The notes: a model not told the origin generated them from the letters alone. Numbered from the stretch's first letter, positions 1-8,242 are shown. The stretch is DNA of 12,300 nucleotides from CAYVDH01 sp964450355 (GCA_964450355.1 CAYVDH010000101.1:1-12300), one strand, 5' to 3'. Made by a program: numbers and translations.

Positions 1-198
1 AAGGTTTATCCTAATCCAAGTGAAGGGTTAATATGGATAGAAAGCGATAATAGCTTTAAATTACAAATAATTGACATTTTAGGTAAAGAAATTAAATCAT
101 TAGATAGTCCTAAAATGTTGACTTTGCCCTTAGGGTTTTATTTTTTCAAATTTCAAATAGGAGAAGTAGTTGTCACTGAAAAAGTGGTGGTGTTGTGA
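1..198 (+). CDS. T9SS type A sorting domain protein, C-terminal fragment (5' end outside window)
   Basis: This is an open frame from base 1 to a TGA at 196-198, 65 residues, with the start beyond the left edge. The fragment opens with KVYPNPSEG, the conserved YPNP start of type A C-terminal sorting domains. It continues with a beta-rich stretch containing IDILGKEI and a GFYFFKF strand, and ends in VTEKVVVL. This is the usual layout of the roughly 70-residue tail that directs Bacteroidota proteins through the T9SS to the cell surface. Only the targeting tail is visible, so the function of the exported protein cannot be told. It converges with the response regulator gene that ends at 360. The call on the domain is firm. 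Confidence 0.85.
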   Translation, partial: KVYPNPSEGLIWIESDNSFKLQIIDILGKEIKSLDSPKMLTLPLGFYFFKFQIGEVVVTEKVVVL

Positions 199-320
199 TA
201 AATAGGCGTAAGCAAGCATGAGGGATAGAAGCGGCTACCCCGCAGTGAAGTATTGGCATAGCAGCTAGGAACGAGGAGTAATAGCGAATTAGCCCGACCC
301 GTTAGGGATTTGCCCTAATA
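199..320 (+). repeat. Candidate interspersed intergenic element (GC-richer, structured)
   Basis: The interval between the converging genes differs sharply in composition from its surroundings: 60 of the 120 bases at 201-320 are G or C, against a strongly AT-rich background. It contains the phrases GGGATAGAAGCGGCTACC and TTAGCCCGACCCGTTAGGG. From memory these resemble a class of short interspersed elements found after genes in Bacteroidota genomes; I cannot run a search. Two hairpins are visible: GCGG (231-234) with CCGC (240-243), and TTAGGG (302-307) with CCCTAA (313-318). No convincing protein is encoded. It could be a mobile-type repeat, a small RNA or a terminator module. No second copy was noticed in this window. 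Confidence 0.5.
301..319 (+). terminator. Candidate hairpin terminator between converging genes
   Basis: A perfect 6-bp stem, TTAGGG with CCCTAA, encloses a 5-nt loop (ATTTG), and a G-T pair at 301/319 extends it. It lies about 100 bases after the stop of the upstream T9SS gene and is followed by a T-rich but interrupted stretch. An alternative stem pairs CCC at 298-300 with GGG at 305-307. Because it sits between converging genes it could end transcription from the left. The T-tract is poor, so confidence is modest. Confidence 0.35.
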
Positions 321-359
321 GTATTTCTTAATTGTTTACTGATTTTTAAATTTTCATTG

Positions 360-1103
360 TTAAATGTTTTTAAATAAACTTAAAAACTCTTCTTTTTTGG
401 AACGACTAATCGGTATGTTGCTGTCATCAGTCATTTTTAAATAACCTGCATTTCCTTTGATGTAACATTGTATGTGTTTAGTATTGATTAAATGGGAGTG
501 ATGTATCCTGTAAAAACTCAATCCCTCCAGTTTCTCTTCCACTTCTTTTAAGGTTTTTGCTGTGGTGATTTTTTTGCCATTTAATAAATATATATCGGTG
601 TAGTTACTGTCACTTTCCAACCTCAATATGTCATTGGGATTAAAAAATTGTATGGTGTCGCCAATGGGTAATCCCACTTTGTCTATCGAGTTTGACTTTT
701 GCATGTATTGCACCAGTTTTTCATAACTTCTAGTTTCGTTTTTGTTGAACTGATTGATGCTTTTTTGTATTGCCTCTATTAATTCGTTTTCGTCTATGGG
801 TTTTAATAAATAATCTACTGCTGACACTTTAAATGCTTTAATCGCAAATTGATTATAAGCTGTTGTAAAAATGGTCTGATATTGAACCTCTTTTGTAGCT
901 TCTATCACTTGAAACCCATTGACAAAAGGCATTTCAATGTCCAATAATACCAAGTCGGGTTGGTAATTGATGATGCCCTTTATTGCCTCTCTACTATCTG
1001 TATAAGATTGTATGATCTGACATTGATTCCCAAAATTTTGTTCTATCAATATTTTTAAAACATCAATCGCATTTGGCTCATCATCTATGAGTATTAATTT
1101 CAT
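360..1103 (-). CDS. LytTR-family DNA-binding response regulator
   Basis: This is a 247-residue cytoplasmic transcription regulator with two domains. Residues 1-120 are a receiver: acidic pair D7-D8, phospho-acceptor D55 in LVLLDIEMP, T80/T81 in the FTTAYNQFAIKAF stretch, and K101 in LLKPID. Residues about 143-245 are a LytTR DNA-binding domain, with DILRLESDSNYTDIYL, a KTLKEVEEKL segment and the hallmark FYRIHHSHLINTKHI. Length is normal for the AlgR/LytR type. The gene follows the sensor kinase (ending at 1276) on the same strand with a 172-bp gap, so the two form a cognate pair. The upstream DNA is A/T-rich with no Shine-Dalgarno site, as usual in Bacteroidota. The start gives a canonical receiver N-terminus (MKLILIDDEP). 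All key residues are present. Confidence 0.93.
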   Translation of the reverse strand: MKLILIDDEPNAIDVLKILIEQNFGNQCQIIQSYTDSREAIKGIINYQPDLVLLDIEMPFVNGFQVIEATKEVQYQTIFTTAYNQFAIKAFKVSAVDYLLKPIDENELIEAIQKSINQFNKNETRSYEKLVQYMQKSNSIDKVGLPIGDTIQFFNPNDILRLESDSNYTDIYLLNGKKITTAKTLKEVEEKLEGLSFYRIHHSHLINTKHIQCYIKGNAGYLKMTDDSNIPISRSKKEEFLSLFKNI

Positions 1104-1115
1104 GTCAGTTAATTA

Positions 1116-1123
1116 CAAATATA
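1116..1123 (-). promoter_or_regulatory. Possible -7 box (TATATTTG) upstream of the response regulator
   Basis: On the minus strand the sequence TATATTTG matches the Bacteroidota -7 consensus TAnnTTTG. It ends 12 bases before the ATG at 1103, so any transcript would have a leader of only a few bases. No matching -33 TTG is seen at the expected distance. Such a box would let the regulator be made without its kinase. The short leader and missing -33 element make this weak. Confidence 0.2.
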
Positions 1124-1275
1124 AATTAAATTATTTTTATTAATATGAAAGTCCTTTAAAGCATTGATTAAGTTCGTATGACAACTTTTAATTTTCATGT
1201 TTCAATATTCGCTTTTGTTTTGTTTATGTGTAAATGCAATTGATTGTTCAGTTTAATTTTTGATTGAATGGTGAC

Positions 1276-4200
1276 TTATGAAATAGAATTATATGGCAAT
1301 TGAACTCTAACCATTGTGCCAGTGGCAATCCCGTTTTCTTCTAAATCGATAAACACAATGTTGTATTGTTCATTGTTAAGCCCCATCAATCTGTCTTTGA
1401 TGATGGATATGCCAAAACTTCTGTCTTTGTTGGCGTTTTTACTTTTAAGTTCCATGGCTGCTTTTCTTCCAATGCCGTTGTCTTGTATTTCTATGGTCAA
1501 TGTTTTTTTGTCACTGCTGTGAAAGCTTAATTTTACTTCTCCTTTTTCTTCTTTATGCAATAACCCATGCCATATTGCATTCTCAATTATTGGCTGAATA
1601 ATCATGGGTGGTATTTGCACTTGAAAGGGATCAATGTTGTTGTACTCTATTGTAAAATCAAAGGATTGTTTAAATCTCATTTTTTCTAAATCGGTGTATA
1701 TGTTTAATAATTCTACTTCGTCTTGTAATTGAATTAAGTTGCTTTTGCTTTGTTCAAGTATTAATCGAATTAATCTACTGAATCTAGTGAGGTATTGCGA
1801 AGCTTGTTTTGTTTCGTTGTGTAAAATGAACTTTTGAATGCTGTTAAGTGCGTTGAACATAAAGTGAGGGTTCATTTGTGCTCTTAGAGCATTCATTTCA
1901 GTTTCGGCTATTTTCTTTGAAAATTCTTCCTTTAGTTTTGATTCTTTTCTAATGGCATTAATTCTCATTTTGTAAATAAATAATACAAGAGCTGAAAGGC
2001 TTGTAATCAAAAGTAAATAAAACCACCAAGTATTGTAAAATGGAGGCTTTACTTTTATTTCTATCGTTTTTATGTCAGAGACTATTCCATTTACATTTTC
2101 TACCCATATATTTAGTTTGTAGTTGCCTGGCGGAAGTCCAGTGTATGAAAGTTGATAATTGTCTTTCATCTGTTGAACTTGTTTATCTATGCCTGTTAAT
2201 TGATAGTAATATTTGTTTTGATTTCCATTGTTGTATCCTGAACTGCCAATATTCATGCTTATATTTCCATTGTTGTATGGCAATTCGTAAGCACTTGATT
2301 GAATGAAGGGATACAGCTCGTTGCCTATTTTTATGTTGTTGAAATAAAGATGTGGTTTAATCGTTGCAAATTGATACTGGTTTAAATCTAATAAATTAAA
2401 CATGGACCAATCAAGAACTACTAACATGTTGTTAGCTAAAAGGATCTTTCTATTAAATCCATTATCTGACAACCCTTGTTGCTTTTTCAATATTGAAATT
2501 GTTTTTTTTGTGTTTGTGTTGATGCAATATAAGCCCTCTAATGTACTAGTCCATAGATGATTGTTTTTGTCTATTTGAAGACCAATAGCCAATGTGAAAT
2601 TATTGCCAAATTCGGGGCTTATGCTGTGATTAATGATTTTAGTTACACCATTGTTTTGAATCATTTCACTTAATCCATTGTTGTTGTCTGTGAACCATAC
2701 ATGGTTATTGTTGTCTATTGCTATTGAGTTAACAGATTCAATAGGAAATGCATCCTTATCAATTTTGCCAATGTAATGTTTGTTTTTAAGTGTGCTTTTG
2801 TTAATGCTAAAAATTCCTTTGTCTGACACACACCACACTTGATTTAATTGATCTTCTGCTACTACTGAGATGAGGTTGTATTTCAGAGGTTTAAAATCAA
2901 TTGTTTTTACATAGCTATTATCATTTGTATTGTATTTAATAAGTGACTCCCCCTTTACAGTGAACCATAAATTATTTTCACTATCACAATAGGTGTTTAT
3001 GATGTTGTTTTCCCAGCTGGTATTCAGTTTTTTAGGGATGGCTTTGTCTGTATTTACATTGTATTCATACAAGCCTTGAGTTGTTGTAATGATGATGGAA
3101 TTGTGATTGTTATAAGCAATAGAAGTGATGTATTGTGAGCTGCCTAAGGGAAGGGGGACACTAGTTTTTATTTTAGTAACTAGGTTGTAAGCCATGATGC
3201 CTTGATAGTCGTTGCTCCAATAATAAAGGGTTTGTTTAACTGCAATTGTTTGTGCGATTTCAATACCAAAATCATTGATGGGATTACTTACTCTCAAAGT
3301 ACTGTTGTGGTAATTTTGGGCTGCCAATAAATACAACCCAGAATATGTACAAAACCACAGATTTCCTTCAATATCTTTAACTGTATTTTCTACATGTTGA
3401 GTCCTAATTTCATATTCAAAATTATCAGTATTAGTTAGAGAAAATGTGTTGTTTTGTATGTTGTAAATCACTGTGCTTTCAAGTAACAACTCGTTTTTGT
3501 TTAAGAATTTCATGCTGTGAAAAATGCCGTCATTGACAAATTTCCCTTGGTGATATGAAGTGTATTTGTGTTGTTCAAACACCTCGTTTTTTAGGTTGAA
3601 TTTTAACAATCCATTAGCCATGGTAGCAATCCACAAGACCTCTCTTTCTTTGTCGTATTCAATATCACTTAACAAATTGCTGTAACTGTTTTTGTGCTCT
3701 AGCAATTGGTTGTTTTTGTATTCATATAACCCCCACGATGTACTTAACCAAAGATTGCTTTTTGAGTCTTCAACAATGTCTATTATTTTGGGGTATTGAC
3801 CATTCTTCGTTTCAAATACATACTTTATTTTATTGTTTTGTTCATCGTAATAAGCCAGTCCTTTGAATTGTGTCCCAAACCACAATTTGTTTTTAGAATC
3901 ACGGTATAGTTTATACGGAAGATTTTTTTCTAATTCAGTTAAATCTGTAAGTGGGATTTTAGGTGTAGTAAATTCTTTTTTAATAGGGTCAAAGCACAAC
4001 ATGATTTCTGATGAAGAGCACCATATTAGGTTGGTTTTAACATCGTAATAAGCTCCATATAAAACAGTTTCTAATTTCTTTTTTTGTAATTTGTCTTTTG
4101 GTGAGTATTTAATGAATCTTTTGTTGTCGTATGTGTATAATCCGTTATAAGTAGCAAACCACATTTGATGATTTTCATCTTGAGTAGCAGAGTATATGTA

Positions 4201-4317
4201 ACTGATGTTTAACCCTTCATTTTCACCAAATTTAGTATAACAAAACTGTCTTCTTTCTTGCGAAAATAAGGCTGTAGTATATACAAGTGACAAAATTAAA
4301 AGGCATTTTTGAAACAT
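1276..4317 (-). CDS. Beta-propeller sensor histidine kinase (Reg_prop / Y_Y_Y / His_kinase)
   Basis: This is a 1013-residue inner-membrane sensor kinase. Residues 1-20 form a signal peptide ending ALFSQ. About residues 25-660 hold repeated two-component-regulator propeller blades, recognisable by units such as LWFGTQFKGLAYYD, NLWLSTSWGLYEY, NLWFCTYSGLYLL and HLWTSTLEGLYCIN. A Y_Y_Y domain follows at about 695-755 (YYYQLTG, then YTGLPPGNYKLNIWV). A single membrane helix starts at W764-W765. A short coiled linker leads to a LytS-type kinase core with phospho-acceptor H818 in NPHFMFNALNSI, and then an ATPase with N913 (NAIWHGL) and D946 (DNGIGR). Unlike hybrid sensors of this phylum it carries no receiver or HTH of its own. 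It relies on the LytTR regulator encoded next. The ligand is unknown; the propeller should sense an extracytoplasmic cue. Confidence 0.93.
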   Translation of the reverse strand: MFQKCLLILSLVYTTALFSQERRQFCYTKFGENEGLNISYIYSATQDENHQMWFATYNGLYTYDNKRFIKYSPKDKLQKKKLETVLYGAYYDVKTNLIWCSSSEIMLCFDPIKKEFTTPKIPLTDLTELEKNLPYKLYRDSKNKLWFGTQFKGLAYYDEQNNKIKYVFETKNGQYPKIIDIVEDSKSNLWLSTSWGLYEYKNNQLLEHKNSYSNLLSDIEYDKEREVLWIATMANGLLKFNLKNEVFEQHKYTSYHQGKFVNDGIFHSMKFLNKNELLLESTVIYNIQNNTFSLTNTDNFEYEIRTQHVENTVKDIEGNLWFCTYSGLYLLAAQNYHNSTLRVSNPINDFGIEIAQTIAVKQTLYYWSNDYQGIMAYNLVTKIKTSVPLPLGSSQYITSIAYNNHNSIIITTTQGLYEYNVNTDKAIPKKLNTSWENNIINTYCDSENNLWFTVKGESLIKYNTNDNSYVKTIDFKPLKYNLISVVAEDQLNQVWCVSDKGIFSINKSTLKNKHYIGKIDKDAFPIESVNSIAIDNNNHVWFTDNNNGLSEMIQNNGVTKIINHSISPEFGNNFTLAIGLQIDKNNHLWTSTLEGLYCINTNTKKTISILKKQQGLSDNGFNRKILLANNMLVVLDWSMFNLLDLNQYQFATIKPHLYFNNIKIGNELYPFIQSSAYELPYNNGNISMNIGSSGYNNGNQNKYYYQLTGIDKQVQQMKDNYQLSYTGLPPGNYKLNIWVENVNGIVSDIKTIEIKVKPPFYNTWWFYLLLITSLSALVLFIYKMRINAIRKESKLKEEFSKKIAETEMNALRAQMNPHFMFNALNSIQKFILHNETKQASQYLTRFSRLIRLILEQSKSNLIQLQDEVELLNIYTDLEKMRFKQSFDFTIEYNNIDPFQVQIPPMIIQPIIENAIWHGLLHKEEKGEVKLSFHSSDKKTLTIEIQDNGIGRKAAMELKSKNANKDRSFGISIIKDRLMGLNNEQYNIVFIDLEENGIATGTMVRVQLPYNSIS

Positions 4318-4341
4318 AGTTCTCTAGGCGATAAAAAAAAT

Positions 4342-4349
4342 CAAAAATA
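4342..4349 (-). promoter_or_regulatory. Candidate -7 box (TATTTTTG) for the sensor kinase gene
   Basis: TATTTTTG on the minus strand fits TAnnTTTG and lies 24 bases before the kinase ATG at 4317. That is a sensible spacing, giving a leader of about 15-20 bases rich in T. No clear -33 TTG lies the usual distance upstream. It follows directly after a possible terminator hairpin of the preceding gene, which makes a separate transcription start for the kinase plausible. Confidence 0.35.
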
Positions 4350-4359
4350 ACTACAATTC

Positions 4360-4393
4360 TTTAATTTAATACCCCTTAAAGTATGAAATTAAG
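4360..4393 (-). terminator. Candidate hairpin terminator after the lipoprotein gene
   Basis: An imperfect inverted repeat pairs 4361-4372 with 4381-4392 around an 8-nt loop: four base pairs, one mismatch, then seven base pairs. It begins about 30 bases after the lipoprotein stop. The minus-strand sequence that follows is T-rich, though interrupted. The stem is almost entirely A/T, so its stability is low. It may separate the surface-protein transcript from that of the sensor kinase. Confidence 0.3.
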
Positions 4394-4424
4394 TTTTAGA
4401 AAAGAGTACAATTGTTGTTTGTTA

Positions 4425-5063
4425 TTAAAGAGGGCCTCCTGCAATTCTCACTTTAGTAAATGCTCCTTCGGTTATTTGAATGGTTTTAGTTCCATTGTCT
4501 CTTTCAACTTGAGAATACACTTTGTTTTGCACTGTAGCAGTAAATGTGCCTGTAGCCAAATAATCCCTGCCATTTAAGCTTGCTGGGTCTTTCGCTATTG
4601 AGGTAATAGTGAATGTGAAATTTGCTCCAGAGTACCAAGAATTATTAGCGGCCATGAAATCTTTTGCTCCACCAGCATTGATAGTTTCATAACGTGTAAA
4701 TGAAGCGTAATTATCTGTATTTCCAGACAAGGTATAAGTACCGGGTTGAAACTGAAAATTTTTAATGCTAAAATGTAAATTCCCTCGATGTGGTCTTCCA
4801 TTTGGTACATCACCCCACAGGTCAAAGTCTAATTGTGAGGTGTTTTCTGTAAAAATACCTAGATGTTCATCCACATCCCCACCTGATGATGGAACTGTTC
4901 TGCATAAGGTGTCATTCACTTTGAATGTTACATTGTCTGTAATTGGGTTGTTGTTGTTGTTGTTAGAACTGTTGTTTACAGGTGTTTCTTTTTTCTTAGC
5001 ACATGAAGAAATAAAAAAAACTGAAAGAGCAATAATAATAAGTGATTTAAATGTTGTTTTCAT
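4425..5063 (-). CDS. Small secreted lipoprotein of unknown function
   Basis: This is a 212-residue predicted lipoprotein. The signal sequence MKTTFKSLIIIALSVFFISS leads to C21 in a lipobox (FISSC). The mature protein starts with a basic stretch (CAKKKETP) and then an Asn-rich linker with six Asn in a row at about 34-39. The rest is a beta-rich domain, with TFKVNDTLC near its start and YLATGTFTATVQN, ITEGAFTKVRI near its end. The pattern 'GTFTA ... I..G.FT.V.I' is familiar from small Bacteroidota lipoproteins of the DUF6252 kind, but that is recollection, not a search result. No acidic surface-export signal is clear after the Cys, so it may remain periplasm-facing. The gene starts 7 bp after the preceding T9SS paralogue stops, so the two are almost certainly co-transcribed. 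Confidence 0.82.
   Translation of the reverse strand: MKTTFKSLIIIALSVFFISSCAKKKETPVNNSSNNNNNNPITDNVTFKVNDTLCRTVPSSGGDVDEHLGIFTENTSQLDFDLWGDVPNGRPHRGNLHFSIKNFQFQPGTYTLSGNTDNYASFTRYETINAGGAKDFMAANNSWYSGANFTFTITSIAKDPASLNGRDYLATGTFTATVQNKVYSQVERDNGTKTIQITEGAFTKVRIAGGPL
4947..4964 (-). repeat. Six-copy AAC (Asn) microsatellite in the lipoprotein linker
   Basis: Six perfect GTT triplets (AAC on the coding strand) encode the Asn run between the lipid anchor and the folded domain. Triplet changes by slippage would keep the frame and only alter linker length. Confidence 0.8.
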
Positions 5064-5070
5064 AGTTGTA

Positions 5071-6615
5071 TTATTCTATTATTAATGAATTAGATTTATT
5101 GTTGATTAAAACGGAGTATAGTCCAGATGTTAATTCTTTGATATTTATTATTTGATTTGGTATAGCAATTCCAAATTTTACCATTTTGCCGTCCATTGCA
5201 AAAATTTGATAAAGTGAAGGTTCTTTAATATCAAATGAAATTTCTCCATTCGTTACTGGATTTGGGTATATCGTTAAATTGTTTTTATTTATTTTATTGA
5301 TGCTTGAATTAGCTAAAGCACAAAGATGTTCATTGCGAAATGATCTGGTATAATATTCCAAAATATTGTCATAAGAACCATAGTTTTCTTCAACATAAAT
5401 TGGATTAGAGGTATTGTATTGGTAGGTAGATAAATAGTTTTTGATTAATGCATTAAAAACATCACTCCAACCAAGGGATTCCAATTTTATTATTTTGTCA
5501 TTCATGTCGTAAGTCATATTATTTAACTGAACAGTCCTCCAACTGTTTGTAGCAGAAATCCAATGATCTTCTTTTTGTTGAGTGGTTTTACCATTTGGAT
5601 TGTATTGATACAAATTTCTATATTGATTATCCCATCTTAAAAATGTTGTGTTCCATTTAGAAACAGTTCTAACGTCAATATCATAATTTGAATTGTATGT
5701 GTAGTCATATTTGTAATTTTGCACCCATACACTGTTTGTATAATCCCAAATGTCACTGTATTCTGTAATTAATAATTGATTGGCAGAATATACATATTGC
5801 GAACGAGAAGTGTAATACCAGTTACTTGCCATTGCATTCCAGTTTTCATTGTAATAATATTCCTTTAATCCGTCAATAGTATAGGTTATGGTCATTCTGT
5901 ATAAATTCAACCAACTACTTGTGGTACTTTCCCATAATTGGTATAGTTCTGTTAATTTTTTATTGTTGCCGTTGTATGTGTTGGTGTATTTGCGGAAATT
6001 TAAAAAAGAATTAGAAACAGTGTCCCATATATAAATTGTGCGATTTATTTCATTTCCACTCCCATCATATGTGCGTTCATCTTTGCTGTAGTTTCTAACT
6101 GTGTTTAAATGGGGGACGTAAGTTTGTTCGATATAAGAAATTAACTTATTATTAACGTTAAACACTGAAGAGTTTTCTCTTTTTTTAGTCCAACTTTGAG
6201 TTGTATTATTCCATTCAAAATAATTGTACAATGTGTTATTTCCATTTGCATCAAAAGCGTTTTCAAATTTAGTACTGTTAATCCAATTGTTATTTGTAGT
6301 ATCAAATACCAATGTAGATTCTTTGGTTTTTAAATCAGGGAATTGAGTGCTGTATTCAGTTTCAATTTTACTGGAATTTCTATAAGCTTTTATGTTAGAA
6401 ACCCACAATTGAAGCTGGTCAGAAATTACTTTTTTATTGCTATTATACTTATATAATACCCTATAATAAGGCATTTTTGTATAAGTATTACCTTCTAACT
6501 TATAACTATAAAAGGTGTCAACATTGCAATTTTGGGCATAGGAGTTATAGCTTATCGAAAAAACTATAAACATTAATAGTGCGATTTTTATATTCATTTT
6601 GGTGTTTTTAATCAT
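5071..6615 (-). CDS. T9SS-exported 12-unit repeat protein, paralogue A
   Basis: This is a 514-residue exported protein. The signal peptide ends at residue 28 (YNSYAQ); a start at Met7 is equally possible because it gives a cleaner signal. The mature chain begins NCNVDT with C30. Residues 57-432 are 12 tandem units of 31, 33, nine times 31, and 33 residues. Typical units start with Y plus D/N, carry W or another aromatic at position 15 and again at 22, and often end in T. The last unit begins YNTSNPIYVEENYG and closes with NEHLC (C432), the only other cysteine. A type A sorting tail follows, with YPNP at 450-453 and GLYSVLI near the end. It is the last of three paralogues, 11 bp after the previous one and 7 bp before the lipoprotein gene. 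The role is unknown; a surface or adhesive function is inference. The repeats recall Rhs/YD repeats only vaguely. Confidence 0.9.
   Translation of the reverse strand: MIKNTKMNIKIALLMFIVFSISYNSYAQNCNVDTFYSYKLEGNTYTKMPYYRVLYKYNSNKKVISDQLQLWVSNIKAYRNSSKIETEYSTQFPDLKTKESTLVFDTTNNNWINSTKFENAFDANGNNTLYNYFEWNNTTQSWTKKRENSSVFNVNNKLISYIEQTYVPHLNTVRNYSKDERTYDGSGNEINRTIYIWDTVSNSFLNFRKYTNTYNGNNKKLTELYQLWESTTSSWLNLYRMTITYTIDGLKEYYYNENWNAMASNWYYTSRSQYVYSANQLLITEYSDIWDYTNSVWVQNYKYDYTYNSNYDIDVRTVSKWNTTFLRWDNQYRNLYQYNPNGKTTQQKEDHWISATNSWRTVQLNNMTYDMNDKIIKLESLGWSDVFNALIKNYLSTYQYNTSNPIYVEENYGSYDNILEYYTRSFRNEHLCALANSSINKINKNNLTIYPNPVTNGEISFDIKEPSLYQIFAMDGKMVKFGIAIPNQIINIKELTSGLYSVLINNKSNSLIIE
5320..6447 (-). repeat. 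Twelve-unit, 31-residue (93-bp) protein repeat array, paralogue A
   Basis: Residues 57-432 divide into 12 units without leftovers: 31, 33, nine of 31, 33. Examples of unit starts are YDGSGNEINRTIYIWD, YNGNNKKLTELYQLWE, YSANQLLITEYSDIWD and YNPNGKTTQQKEDHW. The period is clear in the protein; I did not detect near-identical 93-bp copies in the DNA, so the units look old. Confidence 0.85.
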
Positions 6616-6626
6616 GATTTAATTGT

Positions 6627-8183
6627 TTATTGTATAATAAATTTAGAAGTTTGTTGTTCGTTTTTTATAATGTAAATGCCAGGAGCCAATGATTTTACAT
6701 CAATTCTTTGATTGGGAGATATGATGCCATGTAATAACAATTTTCCGCTAACACCATAAATTTTATATTCTGAATTTACATTGCCTGATATTTCTATATA
6801 CCCAGTATTGCTAGGGTTGGGATACAGTTTCATAGAAGCATTAATTATTGGACTGAATGTATTGGTGTTAGCAAGTTTACATAAATGTTCATTCATTGTA
6901 ACTGTCTCAAATAATCCAGAAATGTTATTGTAATTTCTGTAACTGATTTCAGTATAAATTGGATTAGTAACTTTATAATTGTATTCTCTTTTTGAATAAA
7001 TCTCTAACCCATTGATGCCATCATTTCTTTGATAATACTCATACAAAAGAATTGAATCACCAGAATTGTATTTATTTATCACTAAACTTTTTTCTTGCCA
7101 TTCTGAGCTTGCTGTTATCCATTCGTAAAAATATTCTTTTGTTTTTTTACCATTAGTATTGTAATCTGTTGTTCCTTTATAAGCAGGAGTCCAAGTCATT
7201 GATCCAGAATTGTAATTTGAAGTAGTTTTACTTTTTATTAAATTATTTGGATGATAATCGCTTTCATGTTTATAATTATCAATCCATGTACTAGTTGCAA
7301 TGTCATAATTTTGATTTATTTCAATGCTTTCATAATCATCGATGTTATACATTACATTTTTTCTTGAACTATTTAAATAAGTAGATGTCATGTCATCCCA
7401 TGTTTTATAAGTGTATATATTGAGTTTATCTGAAATAGTATAAATGTATTCATTTATGCTGTGTTTGTTGAATCTATTGTTCACTTTATCCCAATAGTCA
7501 GTAGTTTGAGATTCTACTTTATTACTCGAAGTATAGGTGTTAGTTTGTTTTCTGTAATTGATAAAATTGAGAGATAGAGTGTCCCATTCTGAATAAATTT
7601 CACTTAATAAGTTGCCTTTAATGTCGTATGTATAAATGTATTTATAGTAGTTTCTTAATGAATTTATATATGGGACATAATATTGTGTAGTTTCTTCAGA
7701 TAATAAAGTGTCATTTATATAAGTGTTATTATTATTACTTGATTGTTTCCAAGTTTGATTTAGTTTATTCCAAATAAAATAGGATTGATTGACAATTTTC
7801 CCTTTTGAATTTAAACTTTTTTCTTCTTTTTCGCCATTAATCCATGCATTTGAAATGGTATCATAAATTTGTGTTAGAGTTAAAGTTGGAATTGTTTTAA
7901 AACTAGCACTTAATTCTAAAGACTGTTTGATGTAGTTTCTGAATTTTTTTAAATGTGGCGCATATATTTGTGATAGGTATTCGATAGTTAAATCGTTATT
8001 TGATTGAATGATGATTGTTCTATAAAATGGTTTCTTTTCAAAGTTGACATTGCTAGAGTATATTAAATTAGAATTGTAGATGGTATCTACTTTGCAGTTT
8101 TGAGCATTGATTTTTATGAATTGTGTTAGCATTAAAATCAGTAATAAAAAACTTGTTCTTAGTAATTTTATTTTTTTCATCAT
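6627..8183 (-). CDS. T9SS-exported 12-unit repeat protein, paralogue B
   Basis: This is a 518-residue paralogue of its two neighbours. The signal peptide (MMKKIKLLRT then a hydrophobic core, ending KINAQ) is cleaved after residue 28; either of the two adjacent Met codons can start it. The mature chain opens NCKVDTIY with C30. Residues 60-435 form 12 repeat units of 31, 33, nine times 31 and 33 residues, the same pattern as paralogue A. The last unit begins YKVTNPIYTEISYR and ends MNEHLC, with C435 the only other cysteine. The sorting tail has YPNP at about residue 454 and APGIYIIKN near the end. The aromatic positions are less strict here than in A: several units have Y where A has W. An 82-bp gap with an inverted repeat separates it from paralogue C, and 11 bp separate it from A. 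The function is unknown. Confidence 0.9.
   Translation of the reverse strand: MMKKIKLLRTSFLLLILMLTQFIKINAQNCKVDTIYNSNLIYSSNVNFEKKPFYRTIIIQSNNDLTIEYLSQIYAPHLKKFRNYIKQSLELSASFKTIPTLTLTQIYDTISNAWINGEKEEKSLNSKGKIVNQSYFIWNKLNQTWKQSSNNNNTYINDTLLSEETTQYYVPYINSLRNYYKYIYTYDIKGNLLSEIYSEWDTLSLNFINYRKQTNTYTSSNKVESQTTDYWDKVNNRFNKHSINEYIYTISDKLNIYTYKTWDDMTSTYLNSSRKNVMYNIDDYESIEINQNYDIATSTWIDNYKHESDYHPNNLIKSKTTSNYNSGSMTWTPAYKGTTDYNTNGKKTKEYFYEWITASSEWQEKSLVINKYNSGDSILLYEYYQRNDGINGLEIYSKREYNYKVTNPIYTEISYRNYNNISGLFETVTMNEHLCKLANTNTFSPIINASMKLYPNPSNTGYIEISGNVNSEYKIYGVSGKLLLHGIISPNQRIDVKSLAPGIYIIKNEQQTSKFIIQ
6879..8006 (-). repeat. Twelve-unit, 31-residue protein repeat array, paralogue B
   Basis: Residues 60-435 split as 31, 33, nine of 31, 33. 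Unit starts include LNSKGKIVNQSYFIW, YDIKGNLLSEIYSEWD, YTSSNKVESQTTDYWD and YNTNGKKTKEYFYEW. Unit 4 (YINDTLLSEETTQYYVPY) matches unit 4 of paralogue A in carrying YVP followed by RNY, better than it matches its own neighbours. Confidence 0.83.
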
Positions 8184-8206
8184 ACAAATTTTATTGACAT
8201 TTTATT

Positions 8207-8242
8207 TTTATATACTCTTAATTTATTGTTTGGGTATATAAA
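8207..8242. repeat. Inverted repeat in the gap between paralogues C and B
   Basis: TTTATATAC (8207-8215) and GTATATAAA (8234-8242) are perfect 9-bp arms. A C-G pair (8217/8232) lies further in, across one weak position. Eighteen bases separate the 9-bp arms. It lies between the stop of one paralogue and the start of the next. The arms are AT-rich and no T-run follows on the minus strand, so an operator or RNA processing hairpin is more likely than a terminator. Confidence 0.5.

Noticed and set aside
1260..1271. A 12-bp sequence, TTGATTGAATGG, shared with 9870-9881
   Set aside because: A 12-base match between two places in 12 kb of AT-rich DNA is expected by chance, and the flanks do not match.
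1104..1275. Weak hairpin (AAGTT/AACTT, around 1170-1187) in the kinase-regulator gap as a terminator
   Set aside because: The stem is only 5 bp with an 8-base loop and no following T-run, so it is not strong enough to claim.
4765..5085. 106-residue plus-strand open frame over the lipoprotein gene
   Set aside because: It is antisense to a gene with a clear lipobox and signal peptide. Its leucine run is the reverse reading of the Asn codon repeat.
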